From the NCBI GenBank assembly GCA_039619475.1, contig CM077115.1, positions 307,534,734-307,598,733 of the forward strand: a DNA stretch of 64,000 nt, read 5' to 3'. Position numbers and translations under genes: made by a program. This DNA comes from Icerya purchasi (Eukaryota > Arthropoda > Insecta > Hemiptera > Monophlebidae). Positions 34,681-47,239 of this stretch are shown piece by piece. The number at the start of each line of letters is the position of its first letter. The first letter of the stretch is position 1. The notes beneath the pieces were generated by a model. The model was not told the DNA's origin. It saw only the letters and a program-made list of their open reading frames with translations, and did not search any database.

Positions 34681-36800
34681 ATTTTTCTTTTTTTTCCCAG
34701 TTTATTGTATTACAAATTGGCCAGCTAGGCCATTTAGCAATATTCTTAATCAGGGAAATATTGAGCATGAAAGGAGAAGTACCAAATGGTATCTACCCAA
34801 TAGTTTTTACTTTAAACAAGGTCATGAGGTTTCTTACGCTTTATCCGCCTCCTATCACTAATAGTATGTAGCAGTCCAGCAGTAAGTTTGTTCGGATGAC
34901 TTTCAAGTATTTCTACGTGTCTTCGGGCACGAGTTTTAATAACATCTGTCACATACTCTATCCGTAAATCCTGATGCAACGCTAGATTCGATACATACCA
35001 TGGCGCCTTGGTTACGAGCCTAAGGATTTTATTCTGCATGGTCTGTATTATCTTCAGATTTATAGGTTTAGCACAACAACCCCAAATCTGTACTCCGTAT
35101 ATCCAAATAGGCTTCAAGATAATTGTGTATATCAAACGTTTATTATCAATACTTGAAACGCTATTTCTTCCTAGAAGCCAATAGATTTTTTTAACACGAA
35201 TATCTATTTCTCTTTTCTTTGTCTAAATGTGCTGCTTCCATGTTAAGCGACTACCTAGGTGAAATCCCAAGTACTTGACTCTTGTTCTCACAGGCAACTC
35301 CAGTCCATTTATCCTGATAGTTGGGGTTAGGACTTTTTTATTCCTGAAATGAACATTTACCGATTTACTTTCGTTGATCTGAACTTGCTACTTTTTAAAT
35401 CAGCTTTCCGCCTCGATAAGGGCCTTCTGAAGATTGTCGCTTGCTATCTTCGGATCTGAATGTGACGCAAGTAATGCCATGTCGTCAGCAAATGTAGCTA
35501 ACTGCACACTTTCCATTACAAGAAAGTTTACTGTATATGTCAAATACAGCGTAGCTCCCAGAACTGATCCCTGAAGCACTCCTACTAGAACTAGATATAG
35601 TTCTGAAAACGTGTGATCACAGCGCACCTGGAAATATCGGTTATGCAGATATGAACTCAACAGGAAATATAACCTAGTTGGTAACAGAATTTTTAATTTA
35701 TATAATAGACCATTATACCAAACTTTATCAAAAACCTGTTGGACATCGAGAAATGCCGCTGTACCCCCTTTTTTTGTCTCCAAACTTTTTTCTATTACAC
35801 TTACCACTCTGTGCAGCTGATCCACTGCGGAATGCTGTTTTAAGAAACCGAATTGATGGTCTGGAATTATACTATGTAGGTATGGATGCAATCTATTTAA
35901 TATCAATTTCTCCATTACCTTCGATGTAACAGAAAAGGAAATGGACGATAAGATGTAACAGTTTTCGGATTTTTGTCCGGTTTCGCAATCATAATAATTT
36001 GCGTGAACTTCCATTGCACCGGAAAATAATGTAGGCGAAGTACTGCGTTACATATAAATGTCAGCAACACTACAGCCTTCCGTGGAAGTCTATTCAATAG
36101 TTCGGCGCTTATTAAATCAAACCCGGGGCGACTCTTTCTCCTTTTCAGCGTTTTAAGTATGCTTTTCACCTCTTGAGGTGACGCTGACTTTATAGGAGAA
36201 GATAACTGGCCAGGACTTTTTAAAAAGTCATCGATTTCTATGTCCGTAGCAGCCGTTAAGTTCGGCTTAAAAACTGTTGCCAAGAAGGTGTCAAATAAAT
36301 TTGTCTTTTGCTTTAGATCCTTCGCCCAAGACCCGTTGCCATGCTGTATCGGAGAAGTGCAATTTTTTGGTTGTTTAATGTTATTTGTACACTTCCACAA
36401 AGAATAATCATCCGCCGCTAATGGCGAGGGTTTAGGTAAGTAATTATTAAAAGTTTTATTTTTAATTTCTGCTAATAATTTTTTGAGTTCCTCGGTTTTA
36501 TTATTAAGTTGTTTTTTGTCTGAAGGATTCTCGGTCTGAAACCATTTTCGCCCAAGCCTTCTATTTTCTAAAACAAGCCGGCGAACTAAAATAGGATAAT
36601 TTTTCCTTTTTTTGTTTATATCAATAGAAAGAGTGTTCAAAGTTGCTGCAGTTTTAATCTCCCTAGTTAGATACCGCACGGCATTCTCAATGTCAGTTTG
36701 GCTTTTTAATAAGATTTTTATATCTAATTTTGAGTCTAAATATTCCTCGAAGAAATCCCAGTCTGGCTTATAATCTATACAAATATATCGGCTTCTCTCT
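34680..36800 (-). pseudogene. Jockey-clade non-LTR retrotransposon: RT domain to poly(A) (5'-truncated, inactivated)
   Basis: On the minus strand, coding text starts near 36795 (SRYICIDYKPDWDFFEEYLD). It runs through SLWKCTNNIKQPK, KSRPGFDLISAELL, and MIAKPDKN then TSYRP. A frameshift near 35950 follows. It continues with VTSKVMEKLILNRLHPYL, HQFGFLKQHSAVDQLHRV, AAFLDVQQVFDKVWYNGL (first Asp), GVLQGSVLGATLYLTYT and the catalytic FADDMALLA (35460-35486). After three stops come KYLGFHLGSRLTWKQHI, KPIWIYGVQIWG and APWYVSN...HQDL, ending at 34812. A 3' UTR with AATAAA and an A tract (T-rich at 34685-34698 on the plus strand) closes it. Domain order is that of Jockey ORF2. The endonuclease and ORF1 are absent. 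Key RT aspartates remain, so inactivation is fairly recent. Confidence 0.85.
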
Positions 36801-36804
36801 GCAT

Positions 36805-38190
<1,386 letters not shown>

Positions 38191-38214
38191 TACAAGGAAA
38201 GCACTCGAACCCGA

Positions 38215-38990
38215 ACTCACCGATTTTAACGAAATTGATATATGTTGTAGAACACAAAAAAATAAAAGACCCGTGTTTTTTTATATCTGCTAATAAACGT
38301 TTTAAACGGGTGAACACTAGCCCCAAAGTTAGCCAAAAAAACCGTTTTTTCTAATTATCTCGACTAGCATTTAATATTTTTTGGTAAAAAAAAAAAGGAG
38401 ATTACTCCTTTTGGAAAAGCAAGTAATTCATGATGATTTGAACAATAAGGGATGCATCCCCTATTTTATAGGGGTTGAAAAGCCATATTTAATTCATTAT
38501 TTTGATGATAAAAAATCTAAAAATAATTTTTTAATTAACAAATTGAAAAACTGAAGTTGATCTGTTTCGGCACTTTCGTTAATTTCACCCTTAAAGGGGT
38601 AACCCCAACCTAATTTTACCGATTTTAATGAAATTGATATATGTTATAGAATACAAAAAAATAAAAGACCGGTGTTTTTTTATATCTGCTAATGAACATA
38701 TTAAGGGGGTGAAAAGTACCAAAAAAGTTGGCAAAAAAAAATCGTTTTTTCTAAATATCTCGACTAATACTTAATACTTTTTGGTAAAACAAAATGGAGA
38801 TTACTCCTTTCGGAAAAGCAAGTAATTCATAATGATCTGAACAATAAGGGCCGCATCCCCTATTTTATAGGGGCTGAAAACTCATATTTAATTTATTATT
38901 TTGGTGATAAAAAATGATAAAAAACCTAAAAAAAAATTTTTAACTAATAAAATGATAAAATGAAGTTTCCCTGTTTCGGTATTTGTTTTA
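38215..38990. repeat. Tandem duplication (~388-bp unit) in the left arm of the inverted repeat
   Basis: CGATTTTAACGAAATTGATA at 38221 recurs with one base changed at 38609. Both are followed by the same sequence series: an ATAAAAGACC phrase, TATATCTGCTAAT, a G-rich GTGAAAA segment, GGAGATTACTCCTTT and TAGGGG. The right arm has one unit only. Confidence 0.8.
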
Positions 38991-39102
38991 ATTTCACCAC
39001 TAAAGGGATAAGCCACCCCTAACACAGAAAACCCAAAAATAGGAATTTCAAGTGATCAGATTTTGAATTCAATTCGTATACAGGGGTTTTCGACGTCGCT
39101 GA

Positions 39103-39400
39103 TTACGAATCTGATGTTTTTTTTTGTTTTTTTTTATTTTTAGTATGTATATTTAATAAAGTTACAAAATAGAAATTGCACCAACCGCAACGTACAATAG
39201 CGACATTTGTGCATCCTTCTATTTCACAGTGCGTATTACAAGAATCTCCAAAACTAAAATCTACAGGATTTTCAAATTTATCCGGTTTTTCATCTACATA
39301 ACCACTTTTGTACCAGGAATATTTAAAAAGATCTTCATATCTTGGTAAAGACAATTGGTTGTGAACCAGTGATTGAAGTTTTATAATATTATTTCTAATA
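39103..39400 (-). pseudogene. Cysteine-rich transposon-encoded C-terminal fragment (left arm)
   Basis: The minus-strand frame, including sequence upstream of the first Met, reads NIIKLQSLVHNQLSLPRYED, then LFKYSWYKSGYVDEKPDKFE, NPVDFSFGDSC and EGCTNVAIVRCGWC. The Cys series (C-x3-C-x4-C, then CGWC) suggests a zinc-binding tail. It resembles the C-terminal tail repeatedly found on insect transposon-derived proteins. After GWC the frame runs into low-complexity sequence because about 140 bp is deleted relative to the right-arm copy. It is partial and has no catalytic domain. Confidence 0.5.
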
Positions 39401-39599
39401 TGAAAATTTAAATCACAATTTATTAAAATTACGTCAGAAAATTACGAATAAAATTGTTAACCTGAAGAAAATTCCTACTGGAACGACGGGAAAAATTCGA
39501 CCACTTGATGTTTTTGGATTCCGGATTTGGAAAAGTTATGTTTGAAAATTTTCTGATGTAATTTTAATGAATTGAGATTTAAATTTTCATATTAGAAAT

Positions 39600-39890
39600 A
39601 ATATTATAAAACATTCAATCACTGGTTCACAACCAATTGTCTTTACCAAGATATGAAGATCTTTTTAAATATTCCTGGTACAAAAGTGGTTATGTAGATG
39701 AAAGATCGGATAAATTTGGAAATCTTATAGATTTTAGTTTCAGAGATTCTTGTGATAAGCATTGTGAAGTAGAAGGATGCACAAATGTCGCTATTGTACG
39801 TTGTGGTTGGTGCAAAAAATTATTGTTTTGAACACTTCTATGAAGATTACCATTACTGTCGAAATTTCGTTGAATAATATGATGTATACT
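39600..39890 (+). pseudogene. Cysteine-rich transposon-encoded C-terminal fragment (right arm)
   Basis: This is the inverted copy of the left-arm fragment. It has the same SLPRYEDLFKYSWYKSGYVD start, then ERSDKFGNLIDFSF, DSCDKHCEVEGCTNVAIVRC and GWCKK. After a one-base frame slip near 39827 it continues EHFYEDYHYCRNFVE and a stop (39829-39876). It therefore keeps the natural C-terminus that the left copy lost, adding further Cys/His ligands. The copies differ at roughly a dozen residues, so the duplication is old or arose by separate insertions. Function unknown; likely a DNA- or metal-binding tail of a transposase. Confidence 0.5.
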
Positions 39891-40540
39891 TGCAATGAGA
39901 TAAAATTCAAATAACTTTTATACTACTTTTAATTTTTTATTATAAATGTTCGTATCGATTTTCTATTTTATAACTTTAATAAATATACATACTAACAAAA
40001 AAAAAATAAAAAAAATATCAGATTCGTAATCACCGACGTCGAAAACCCCTGTATACGAATTGAATTCAAAATCAGATCACTTGAAACTCCTAGTTTTGGT
40101 TTTTCTGTGTTAAGGGTGGCTTATCCCTTTAGGGGTGAAATTAACAAAAATACCGAAATAGGGCAACTTCATTTTATCATTTTATTAGTTAAAAATTTTT
40201 TTTTAGGTTTTTTACCATTTTTTATCACCAAAATAATAAATTATATATGAGTTTTCAACCCCTATAAAATAGGGGATGCGGCCCTTATTGTTCAGATCAT
40301 TATGAATTACTTGCTTTTCCGAAAGGAGTAATCTCCATTTTGTTTTACCAAAAAGTATTAAGTATTAGTCGAGATATTTAGAAAAAATGATTTTTTTTGC
40401 CAACTTTTTTGGTACTTTTCACCCCCTTAATACGTTTATTAGCAGATATAAAAAAACACGGGTCTTTTATTTTTTTGTGTTCTACAACATATATCAATTT
40501 CATTAAAATCGGTTAGTTCAGGTTCGAGTGCTTTCCTTGT

Positions 40541-41090
40541 TAGATTTACCAACGAATCCGGAGGAACAATACCAGCAGAAGAGTGTTCGTGTCTGTGCAA
40601 ACAGTATACTATGCACAACCTTGAAAACTTACGGCGATTAACTAATGGCAACAGAAATAGTTGGTTCGCTAGAAGCCTCTGGTAGAGGTTTCACACTTAC
40701 GGTGACATGCAACTCTGGTTGTTCGTGTAAACTCATGTAGTTTTGCCGTTCGGGCACACTGTAGGCGACGAAGCAGCCTTTTTAAAACGCACTGCTGCTA
40801 CCGCTTCATCATTAAACATGTAATCCAATGAAATATTTTCAAAGCATCTGACATGGGAAAAGTATGTTGCGATAAATGCCGAGTAGTACGCAAAAAATCG
40901 TTCAAGGCTCTTGATCGATCATTGTAAGATTTGCGTAAAAACATCATACCATTTGGGAACGCATTAATATTGCTTGCAGGTAATTTCAGGCAAACATTAC
41001 CTGTAATTCCTACATTTCATATAACTAACAAGGTCTCACCTTTACTTTCGTAAATATTGTGTACATTACAATAGTTACAACTCTCATTAT
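40541..41090. other. Unassigned stretch
   Basis: Slightly less AT-rich sequence without an identifiable frame. It could be remnant sequence of the neighbouring elements. Confidence 0.35.
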
Positions 41091-41094
41091 TATA

Positions 41095-42070
41095 CTCTCA
41101 CTTCAGTACAGCAAGATTCAAATATAGGTCCGTTATAATTTTTAATTTGTATTAATGATGTAGGCGATACGCTTAAATCAAGATTTTTATTATTCGCTGA
41201 TGATTTAGAACACATGAACAATTAAGTCTGAGTATGGCTGCATAACATTATAACATCTTTTAGATAAACTATTATCATGGAGTCAGTGGAATAATTTGCA
41301 TTTTAACTATTCATAAAAAATTTTCCCACAAAAGAAATATGTTACACGCACACGTTGTTTACGTTGGTAGTAAAATAAATATTTCTGGGCACATTAAACA
41401 CATTACTAATTATGCTTATTATTGAGAAATACAACAACATTTACTACTAATACAAACACGCTCCGCATTCTTTATAAAGCACTTGTGCGTTCGCAGTGAG
41501 AATATTATTCAACAATATTTTGGGATCTCTTTCATGATAAAAATGGTAAAATGATTGGGAATATTCAAACAAAATTTTTGCGATATCTGTATTTTCCCAT
41601 GATTAAAGTGTATCCAAAATAGGAGTATAATAATGTGTTATCTTGAATAAACTATTACGTTTCAAAACTTTGCACACTAGACGAAAGCATACTAAAATAA
41701 AATGTATACGTGATATGTATGAATAAAAGATGAGTATTTGCACGTACCTAAAAAAATTTGATTACGTTCTCTGATTCCGTCTGCGTCTATATAGTTTATT
41801 ACTAATTGAATATCTAGAAATTGATATAAACTTTGATAGTAGAACTAAACAGTTACGATTATTTTAAAATTTTTAGGATCAAATCAATTACGCAGAAGGC
41901 ACGCGTTTTCTTTTTTAACTAGAAAAATTCTTGGTTGGTGATCACAGATGATACATATGTTGTTATCTTTAAACACACTACCTGTACAGTTAGAATATTT
42001 TGTGGGTAAGAATATGTCGGTTTGTATGCGTATGTGTGCAGTGAATAATTCTATGATATTATATCGCTAG
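41095..42070 (+). pseudogene. CR1/Jockey-like non-LTR reverse transcriptase, C-terminal half (relic)
   Basis: The text runs SVQQDSNIGPL (degraded GVPQGS.LGPLLF), FLICINDVGDTLKSRFLLFA with FADDL at 41193-41207 (catalytic box), then LLDKLLSWSQWNNLHFNYSK (about 41258-41317). After frame changes come a degraded LG.TL.....LLII region, ALVRSQ-like text and WDLFHDKNGKMIGNIQTKFL (about 41519-41578), followed by RYL, which is the IQ..FLRYL segment. These are in the correct order for a CR1-like ORF2. There are many stops and frameshifts, and no recognisable poly(A) or simple-repeat 3' end. It is older than the Jockey copy at 34680-36800. Confidence 0.7.
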
Positions 42071-42074
42071 TAAC

Positions 42075-43598
42075 TATTATTATAAATAAGTTATTTAATA
42101 ATGTATTATGTTACATCTAGGTAATATGCCTCTTGTGATTAAGCTAACCCTTTTGTAGAGCATATGAATATTTATAAATAAAAAGAGAAATGCATCAGCC
42201 ATAAATATGACATCAATTGCGATATATAAGGGAAGGAAATTATTTATGATTTATGCGTATATTGGTAATGAGTTATTGAGAGAGATTGAGTTGCACTGCG
42301 ATGTATACTATTCGTATACAATCAAAAACAGAAACATCGTTTTAATTATAGTCGGAATTAAAATCCAAAAAAATTAAATTACGCGTGTGCACGGAACTCT
42401 CATTACTAAGCGCAAACAATATTTTAAAATTACACATTCAAATTATGCGTGATATTTAAAAATTCTTTTCATTATTTTAACTACTCATATTTCGTTCGAA
42501 ATATTGCCTCGTAACTAATGTGATTACAGCAGTCTGGATGTTTGAAGTTAAACAGAGTTCTTTGTAATATTTTTCACCGAAGTAAATTAGTATCGTCGAC
42601 GCTTTTTACTACGAATAGCGAAAATTATTTGATAACAGTTTAACACAAAATTGTGTCGCGTGCGTTATAACAATAATGGAAAGATAAGAGCAGTATCGAA
42701 TTTTTCGGTCGAATGATGCTCGTGCATAGTGTGCTCTATCAACCGGCTTGATCACATCTTCGAGAGTCAACGTGTTCAGTGGAATAAAATGAACTAGTAG
42801 GTATTTGTATTTCACCATTCTGCTTCGTCCCGTTTCACATTCGATGAGTATAATGTAATGTAATGAATGCTTAATTGTACTCTTGCATGGAATTGAACTT
42901 TTGACTTTTTAATCGGATCGAATTTGTCGCCAGCTGATGCGTACAATACGATTAAATTCGCGTTAGTGTACTGGTTTTCCTTGCTTCAAATCCAATCCGT
43001 GCCTATGATTGGATGTAGTGCAAGGGTACTTATAGCGATTAAATTCTACGTGAGCGAAATGGTGAAAAAATTGTAACGCATTAGACGATAAATTAAAATT
43101 ACTTTTAACATAATGTTAGTGAACTTCAAAAATGTTTCAAAAACCACCAGACCACCATTCTTGGTTGCTGTTAAGACCAAGGCTCGACACGATGAAACAC
43201 ATCTCAGATTAGTGATAAAAATACTTAATATGGAAATTTCGCATATAGATGTAGCAGCTAAAATTACAAAACGAACTTTTAGTTTTATAAGGCTGAAACT
43301 TGCATTATATTTTATTACATATAACGAATGTCTATTACTATGTCATGCAATTACACGGGGGGAGGGGCAAAAGAACCACAGCCTTTATGAAAAAATTTAT
43401 TATAACAGAGAAACTTAATTTATGCTACAAAAGATTTGTATGAATTTTACCTACAGATTTTAATAATTAATATTTAATACTGTTTTCTAGTACAACTATT
43501 AATGTTCCTTTTTTATTCTATTTTAAGCCTAACTGTCATCGATCTTTTGCTTTTCTTATTTATTTTTTATTTTGTAATGTAAATGAAAATAGTTCAAT

Positions 43599-43632
<34 letters not shown>

Positions 43633-44165
43633 AACTTGCTCACGAACAAAGAATTCGAATCGGATTACTAACAAAAATAAAAAATAATTAAAGCCTAATA
43701 AAAATACTATCTCTTTTACTATTTCTAAACTACCATTTTAGCTAGAATTTTATAATTTCATTTTATTTTTCACCCTTAAATATAAGACAAAAGTTAAATT
43801 AAAAATTGTAATAATTATGTATTTTTAAAACATTTTTAAAATTCCAAAGAGGTGGTCGCTGTTTGATTAATCATGAAACAAGGGGTATTTCTGAAATCTA
43901 CTGCCTACCGTAGAAGATATTACGTAATTATACAATTTCACCCCCCAAAATGTCCTTCTGGATCCAACTCGGATGATGTTATGACTGCATCAGAAATACC
44001 ATATGAGGACGCAATTTGAAAATAGGCTAACATTTCACCACTTGAAGCTAAGAAAACAACGATCGACCAAATGTCTCTATTTTTATAATATATAATATAA
44101 TATAATAAAATAAACTTTAATAACAAACAATATAGTTCAATAAATTAGATAAATACCTATTTAGA
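42075..44165. other. Non-coding AT-rich stretch
   Basis: No gene recognised. (TA)n lies at 43602-43629. The 101-codon frame at 43113-43418 has no recognisable domain and sits in AT-rich sequence without exon signals. Confidence 0.45.
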
Positions 44166-44170
44166 AACGT

Positions 44171-44193
44171 TTTCGGGCATAACCCATCATCAG
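44171..44193 (-). ncRNA. Hammerhead-like catalytic core (candidate)
   Basis: The minus strand reads CTGATGA (44193-44187), then TGGGTTATGCCC able to form a three-pair GC stem, then GAAA (44174-44171) and ACGTTTC. The order CUGAUGA-stem II-GAAA is the conserved hammerhead core. In arthropod genomes such cores often occur in Penelope-like and other retroelements, in the same sequence style (CTGATGATGG...CCGAAA). Stems I and III and a cleavage triplet are not clear, and no Penelope reverse transcriptase or GIY-YIG domain is visible nearby. It may be a degraded element end or chance. Confidence 0.3.
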
Positions 44194-44194
44194 C

Positions 44195-45607
44195 TAACAC
44201 TAACTTAAAGGAAACTTAAAACATACTGAAGTGAATATAGGGAATACATGTGTATATATAGTAGATGTAAAGAGGAATAAACATGGCAGGTATAAAAATC
44301 TATTTTGCAAAAACCTTGTTTCAGTTTTCTTCTTGCGAAGGTAAAAAAATAGTGCATCATCGTCCACTTTCCGATGCGAGAACGTAGAAATGTCTTCTGA
44401 AATAGAATTTTATCATCGCAGACATACGAAATTTAAACCAATAGTTAAAAATTCATGCGCTGAAGTGCAGTATGTACAAAACCGTAAAGGGAATTAGCAT
44501 AACGTAATCGATTAAATTCTAATCAACCCATATTAGATAATACAGGCAACGTTAAAAATGAAGCAATCTACGTACATGAAAAAACAAAATAAAAACATAC
44601 TTAATAATGCGATAAAAGAATAATATTAAATTGTATGCTATTTCCATCTTGTTCCGAAGTAAAAATACATATATCTTGTGGAGTCGTATTTAGCAACACA
44701 CGAAGTTACTATACCGTGTATATACAAATTTTATTGTATATGTATTCACGCTCAGTTCTATTTTAGGCCACTTTATTTCGTAAATTAAAATTCAATTATG
44801 TACTTCGCAGACAGTATAAGCATTATTTAATTTCTATGTCGCAGAAATTTTACTTTTTTCTCATACAAATTTTTAGCAATAAGCAATAAGAATAAAAATT
44901 TTAAAACTAACGGACAAAATTTTGCAACATCCGCAAAAATTATTTCTATTCATAAAAACGAAAAAAAAAAAAAAAAAAAAAAAAGAACTTAGTATTTTAA
45001 AATAAAATCAAAGTCAAAAACGGTATAAACAGTTTTGAAGAGGTTCAAAAAGTTATTAAACATATATATATATATATATATAACTGCGTGTGTGAAGGAG
45101 ACTGATTTTCCAGATTTAATGGTTTTCATAAAATTCCTGACTACCAAAAGAGAGGTCACGGGTATTCCCAGATTTACGTAGCTTAAAATAAACGGTTTCC
45201 AAAAAAATTTGAGAAAATAAAGGCGGCTGAGGAGAAGGATCTGGCCATCCTAATTAATCTCACAATTGCCGTTGGAGTACGCATGGCAAATCTTAACTTC
45301 ACATTCGTCGATGTCCTATCAAGGATTCGGAATTTAGGTCCTAAAAATCGATTTGTCAATTGCTTATTTTCTATAGTTCTATTAGTCAAGCAACACTGAA
45401 AGAGACGAATATTGTTTATTTTAATGAACGCTAAAATTTAGGATTCATTACAAAAGAAGTAAAATTAATACGCTTATTTAGCATAGTAAAAACAAACGCG
45501 CTTATAATACGATTATTCTACCATAGTGAAATGCTTTATTACCATTGTTAAAAACAAACTAAAAATAAACATTATATATATATATGTATATTTTTTTTTT
45601 TTTTCGT
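44195..45607. other. Non-coding AT-rich stretch
   Basis: No gene recognised. It contains an A run (44960-44984), (TA)n (45061-45081) and AT-rich sequence. Confidence 0.5.
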
Positions 45608-45617
45608 AATGAAATAT

Positions 45618-46000
45618 CCGCGTATCGTAATTATCGATACGCGGATGACTGTCTCATTATAGCTGATAGTTAAGAAGAATTATAAAAAGTGATGAACAAA
45701 CTTATAGACCATAGCAAAGCTTATGGGCTCATTATCAACAGCTCTAAAACGAAAGCAATAGTGTTCTCTGGGAAATTTGTATAATGAGAGGCCAAAAATA
45801 CGAGATTTTACGTTTCATCGTGGAAGGAAAGCTTTTGGGCAAAAGATTGAAAGGGCGCCCACAAAATTCGTGGACAAAGGATTTCCATTGTTGGTTCCGT
45901 TATTCACCCATTGAAATGTTCAGATCTGCGATGTCAAGAAAAGACATTGCGCTGTGTTGATCGACAAGCATCGTAACGGAGACGGCGCATAAAGAAGAGG
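45618..46000 (+). mobile_element. Internally deleted non-LTR retrotransposon copy with 10-bp target-site duplication
   Basis: AATGAAATAT flanks both sides (45608-45617 and 46001-46010). Inside, the reverse transcriptase catalytic box RYADDCLIIADS (45635-45670) is followed by KVMNKLIDHSKAYGLIINSS and KTKAIVFSGK. It then jumps directly to the ORF2 C-terminus YEILRFIVEGKLLGKRLKGR with QNSWTKDF...CWF and a frameshifted RNGDGA tail ending in AAAGAAGAGG. About 100 or more residues normally between these are missing. The first 10 bases are the inverted complement of 45635-45644, making a 12-bp hairpin with its neighbours. Two stops lie in the RT part. The family is CR1/L2- or RTE-like by its tail. 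Confidence 0.8.
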
Positions 46001-46014
46001 AATGAAATATATTT

Positions 46015-47235
46015 ATTTACGATTTACACGACGACTTTTTAAAAGCATTAAGTCAACTAAAATATTCCGGTCGTTATAGTTATACAGATGATAATTTTAT
46101 ATCTATTCCACTTGGTTTCATTTTGCATTACGTGAGGGCAATACTTTGATATAACAGCAAATGCATACGAATGCAGTTTTTATTATTTGTGCATAATGCA
46201 TATTATCGTTGTATTTTTAACACTGTTAGTGAAACTCATTAATACATTAATCGATCTACAAGTTTAGAATAAGCTCAAGCACTCTCGGTCCGCTAGTATA
46301 TAATTTAATTCACGCTACGACCTTTTGTTGTTATAACACTATTCCAAAAAGAGTGCTTAAAAATGTCTAGAACTTTTTGGCGATATATTAAAAATTCGTA
46401 GAAAAGTGGTAAGAATTTTTAAAATTTCGAATACGGAGAACTAGGACGGTAAGTAAATTGTAAAAGTGAAACAAAAAAAAAAAAAGGATAAAAAGACAAT
46501 AGAAAAAGTTAAAACAAACTGAGAGCTGTAACGAGATTTATTCGTTAACATTTAAAAGGGTCATTAAATTTCGAATATTTAAGGCTAATATGCTGGAATA
46601 TTCGTTTTATTTTTATTTACCGAAGGACCGGGTTTTGGCTAAGAAAACTGCTAATATTTTCGAGAAGGTGTGACTTTCGACGCGAGTAAACAGAAGACAA
46701 TTTAACCGATTACACGGGAAATAGAAAAACAAATCGGCTCTGGAACAACTACGAAAATAGGCGAAGAACATCAAGGGAGAAAGTATGATATATAAAAAAA
46801 ACAACAAAAAAAACAAAAAAAAAACCCCTGCACTGAAAACGAAATCAACTGAAATAACTAAACCAACAACACTTTCTAATGAATTATTCAACGAAGGGTG
46901 GCTATTGATTTTTGAATATCACCCACGTAAAAGAAGTTGACATTAGATCGCGCGTACTGACGTGTTCGTAACGTGCTCAAAGCAAAATTTAAAACGCGCC
47001 ATAAATATTTGCATTTAATTATCGCAAGTAATTCTTTTTCCCTCGATACATTTATTATTGGGCCCCCCGCGAGTTGCAAAGCGCATATTTTGAAAATACG
47101 ACTTCTCTTTTTTATAGTGCCATACTTAACTCCTGAGCGTCGGTGACTACCTATTCGTACATCTCAGCTGTACACAGACATAAGTATTAGTGTCCATAGC
47201 AATTATTATATGCGACGCAGGTGTACACACGCACG
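46015..47235. other. Non-coding AT-rich stretch
   Basis: No gene recognised. The open frames 46613-46891 and 46888-47079 on the minus strand lack recognisable domains. Confidence 0.45.
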
Positions 47236-47239
47236 AGAC

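Larger units (their letters stand above)
38192..40540. mobile_element. Foldback-like inverted duplication of a transposon end
   Basis: Two diverged arms (38192-39443 and 39547-40540) are inverted around a 103-base centre. The outermost sequence ACAAGGAAAGCACTCGAACC at the left is mirrored at the right end (one mismatch within about 30 bases), and TTA lies outside both ends. Each arm contains, from the centre outward, a cysteine-rich coding fragment, then AT-rich sequence, then blocks containing ATTAAGGGGGTGAAAAGTAC. The left arm has a tandem duplication of about 388 bp (copies from 38221 and 38609) and lacks about 140 bp present in the right arm. The class is not recognised with certainty. 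It may be a foldback element or a head-to-head duplicated TIR transposon. Confidence 0.75.

Noticed and set aside
40439..40651. 70-codon minus frame over the right end of the inverted duplication
   Set aside because: It translates non-coding arm sequence across the element boundary. The same arm sequence near 38215 is not an open frame of the same kind.
43113..43418. 101-codon plus-strand open frame
   Set aside because: No recognisable motif, AT-biased surroundings and no splice signals of note.
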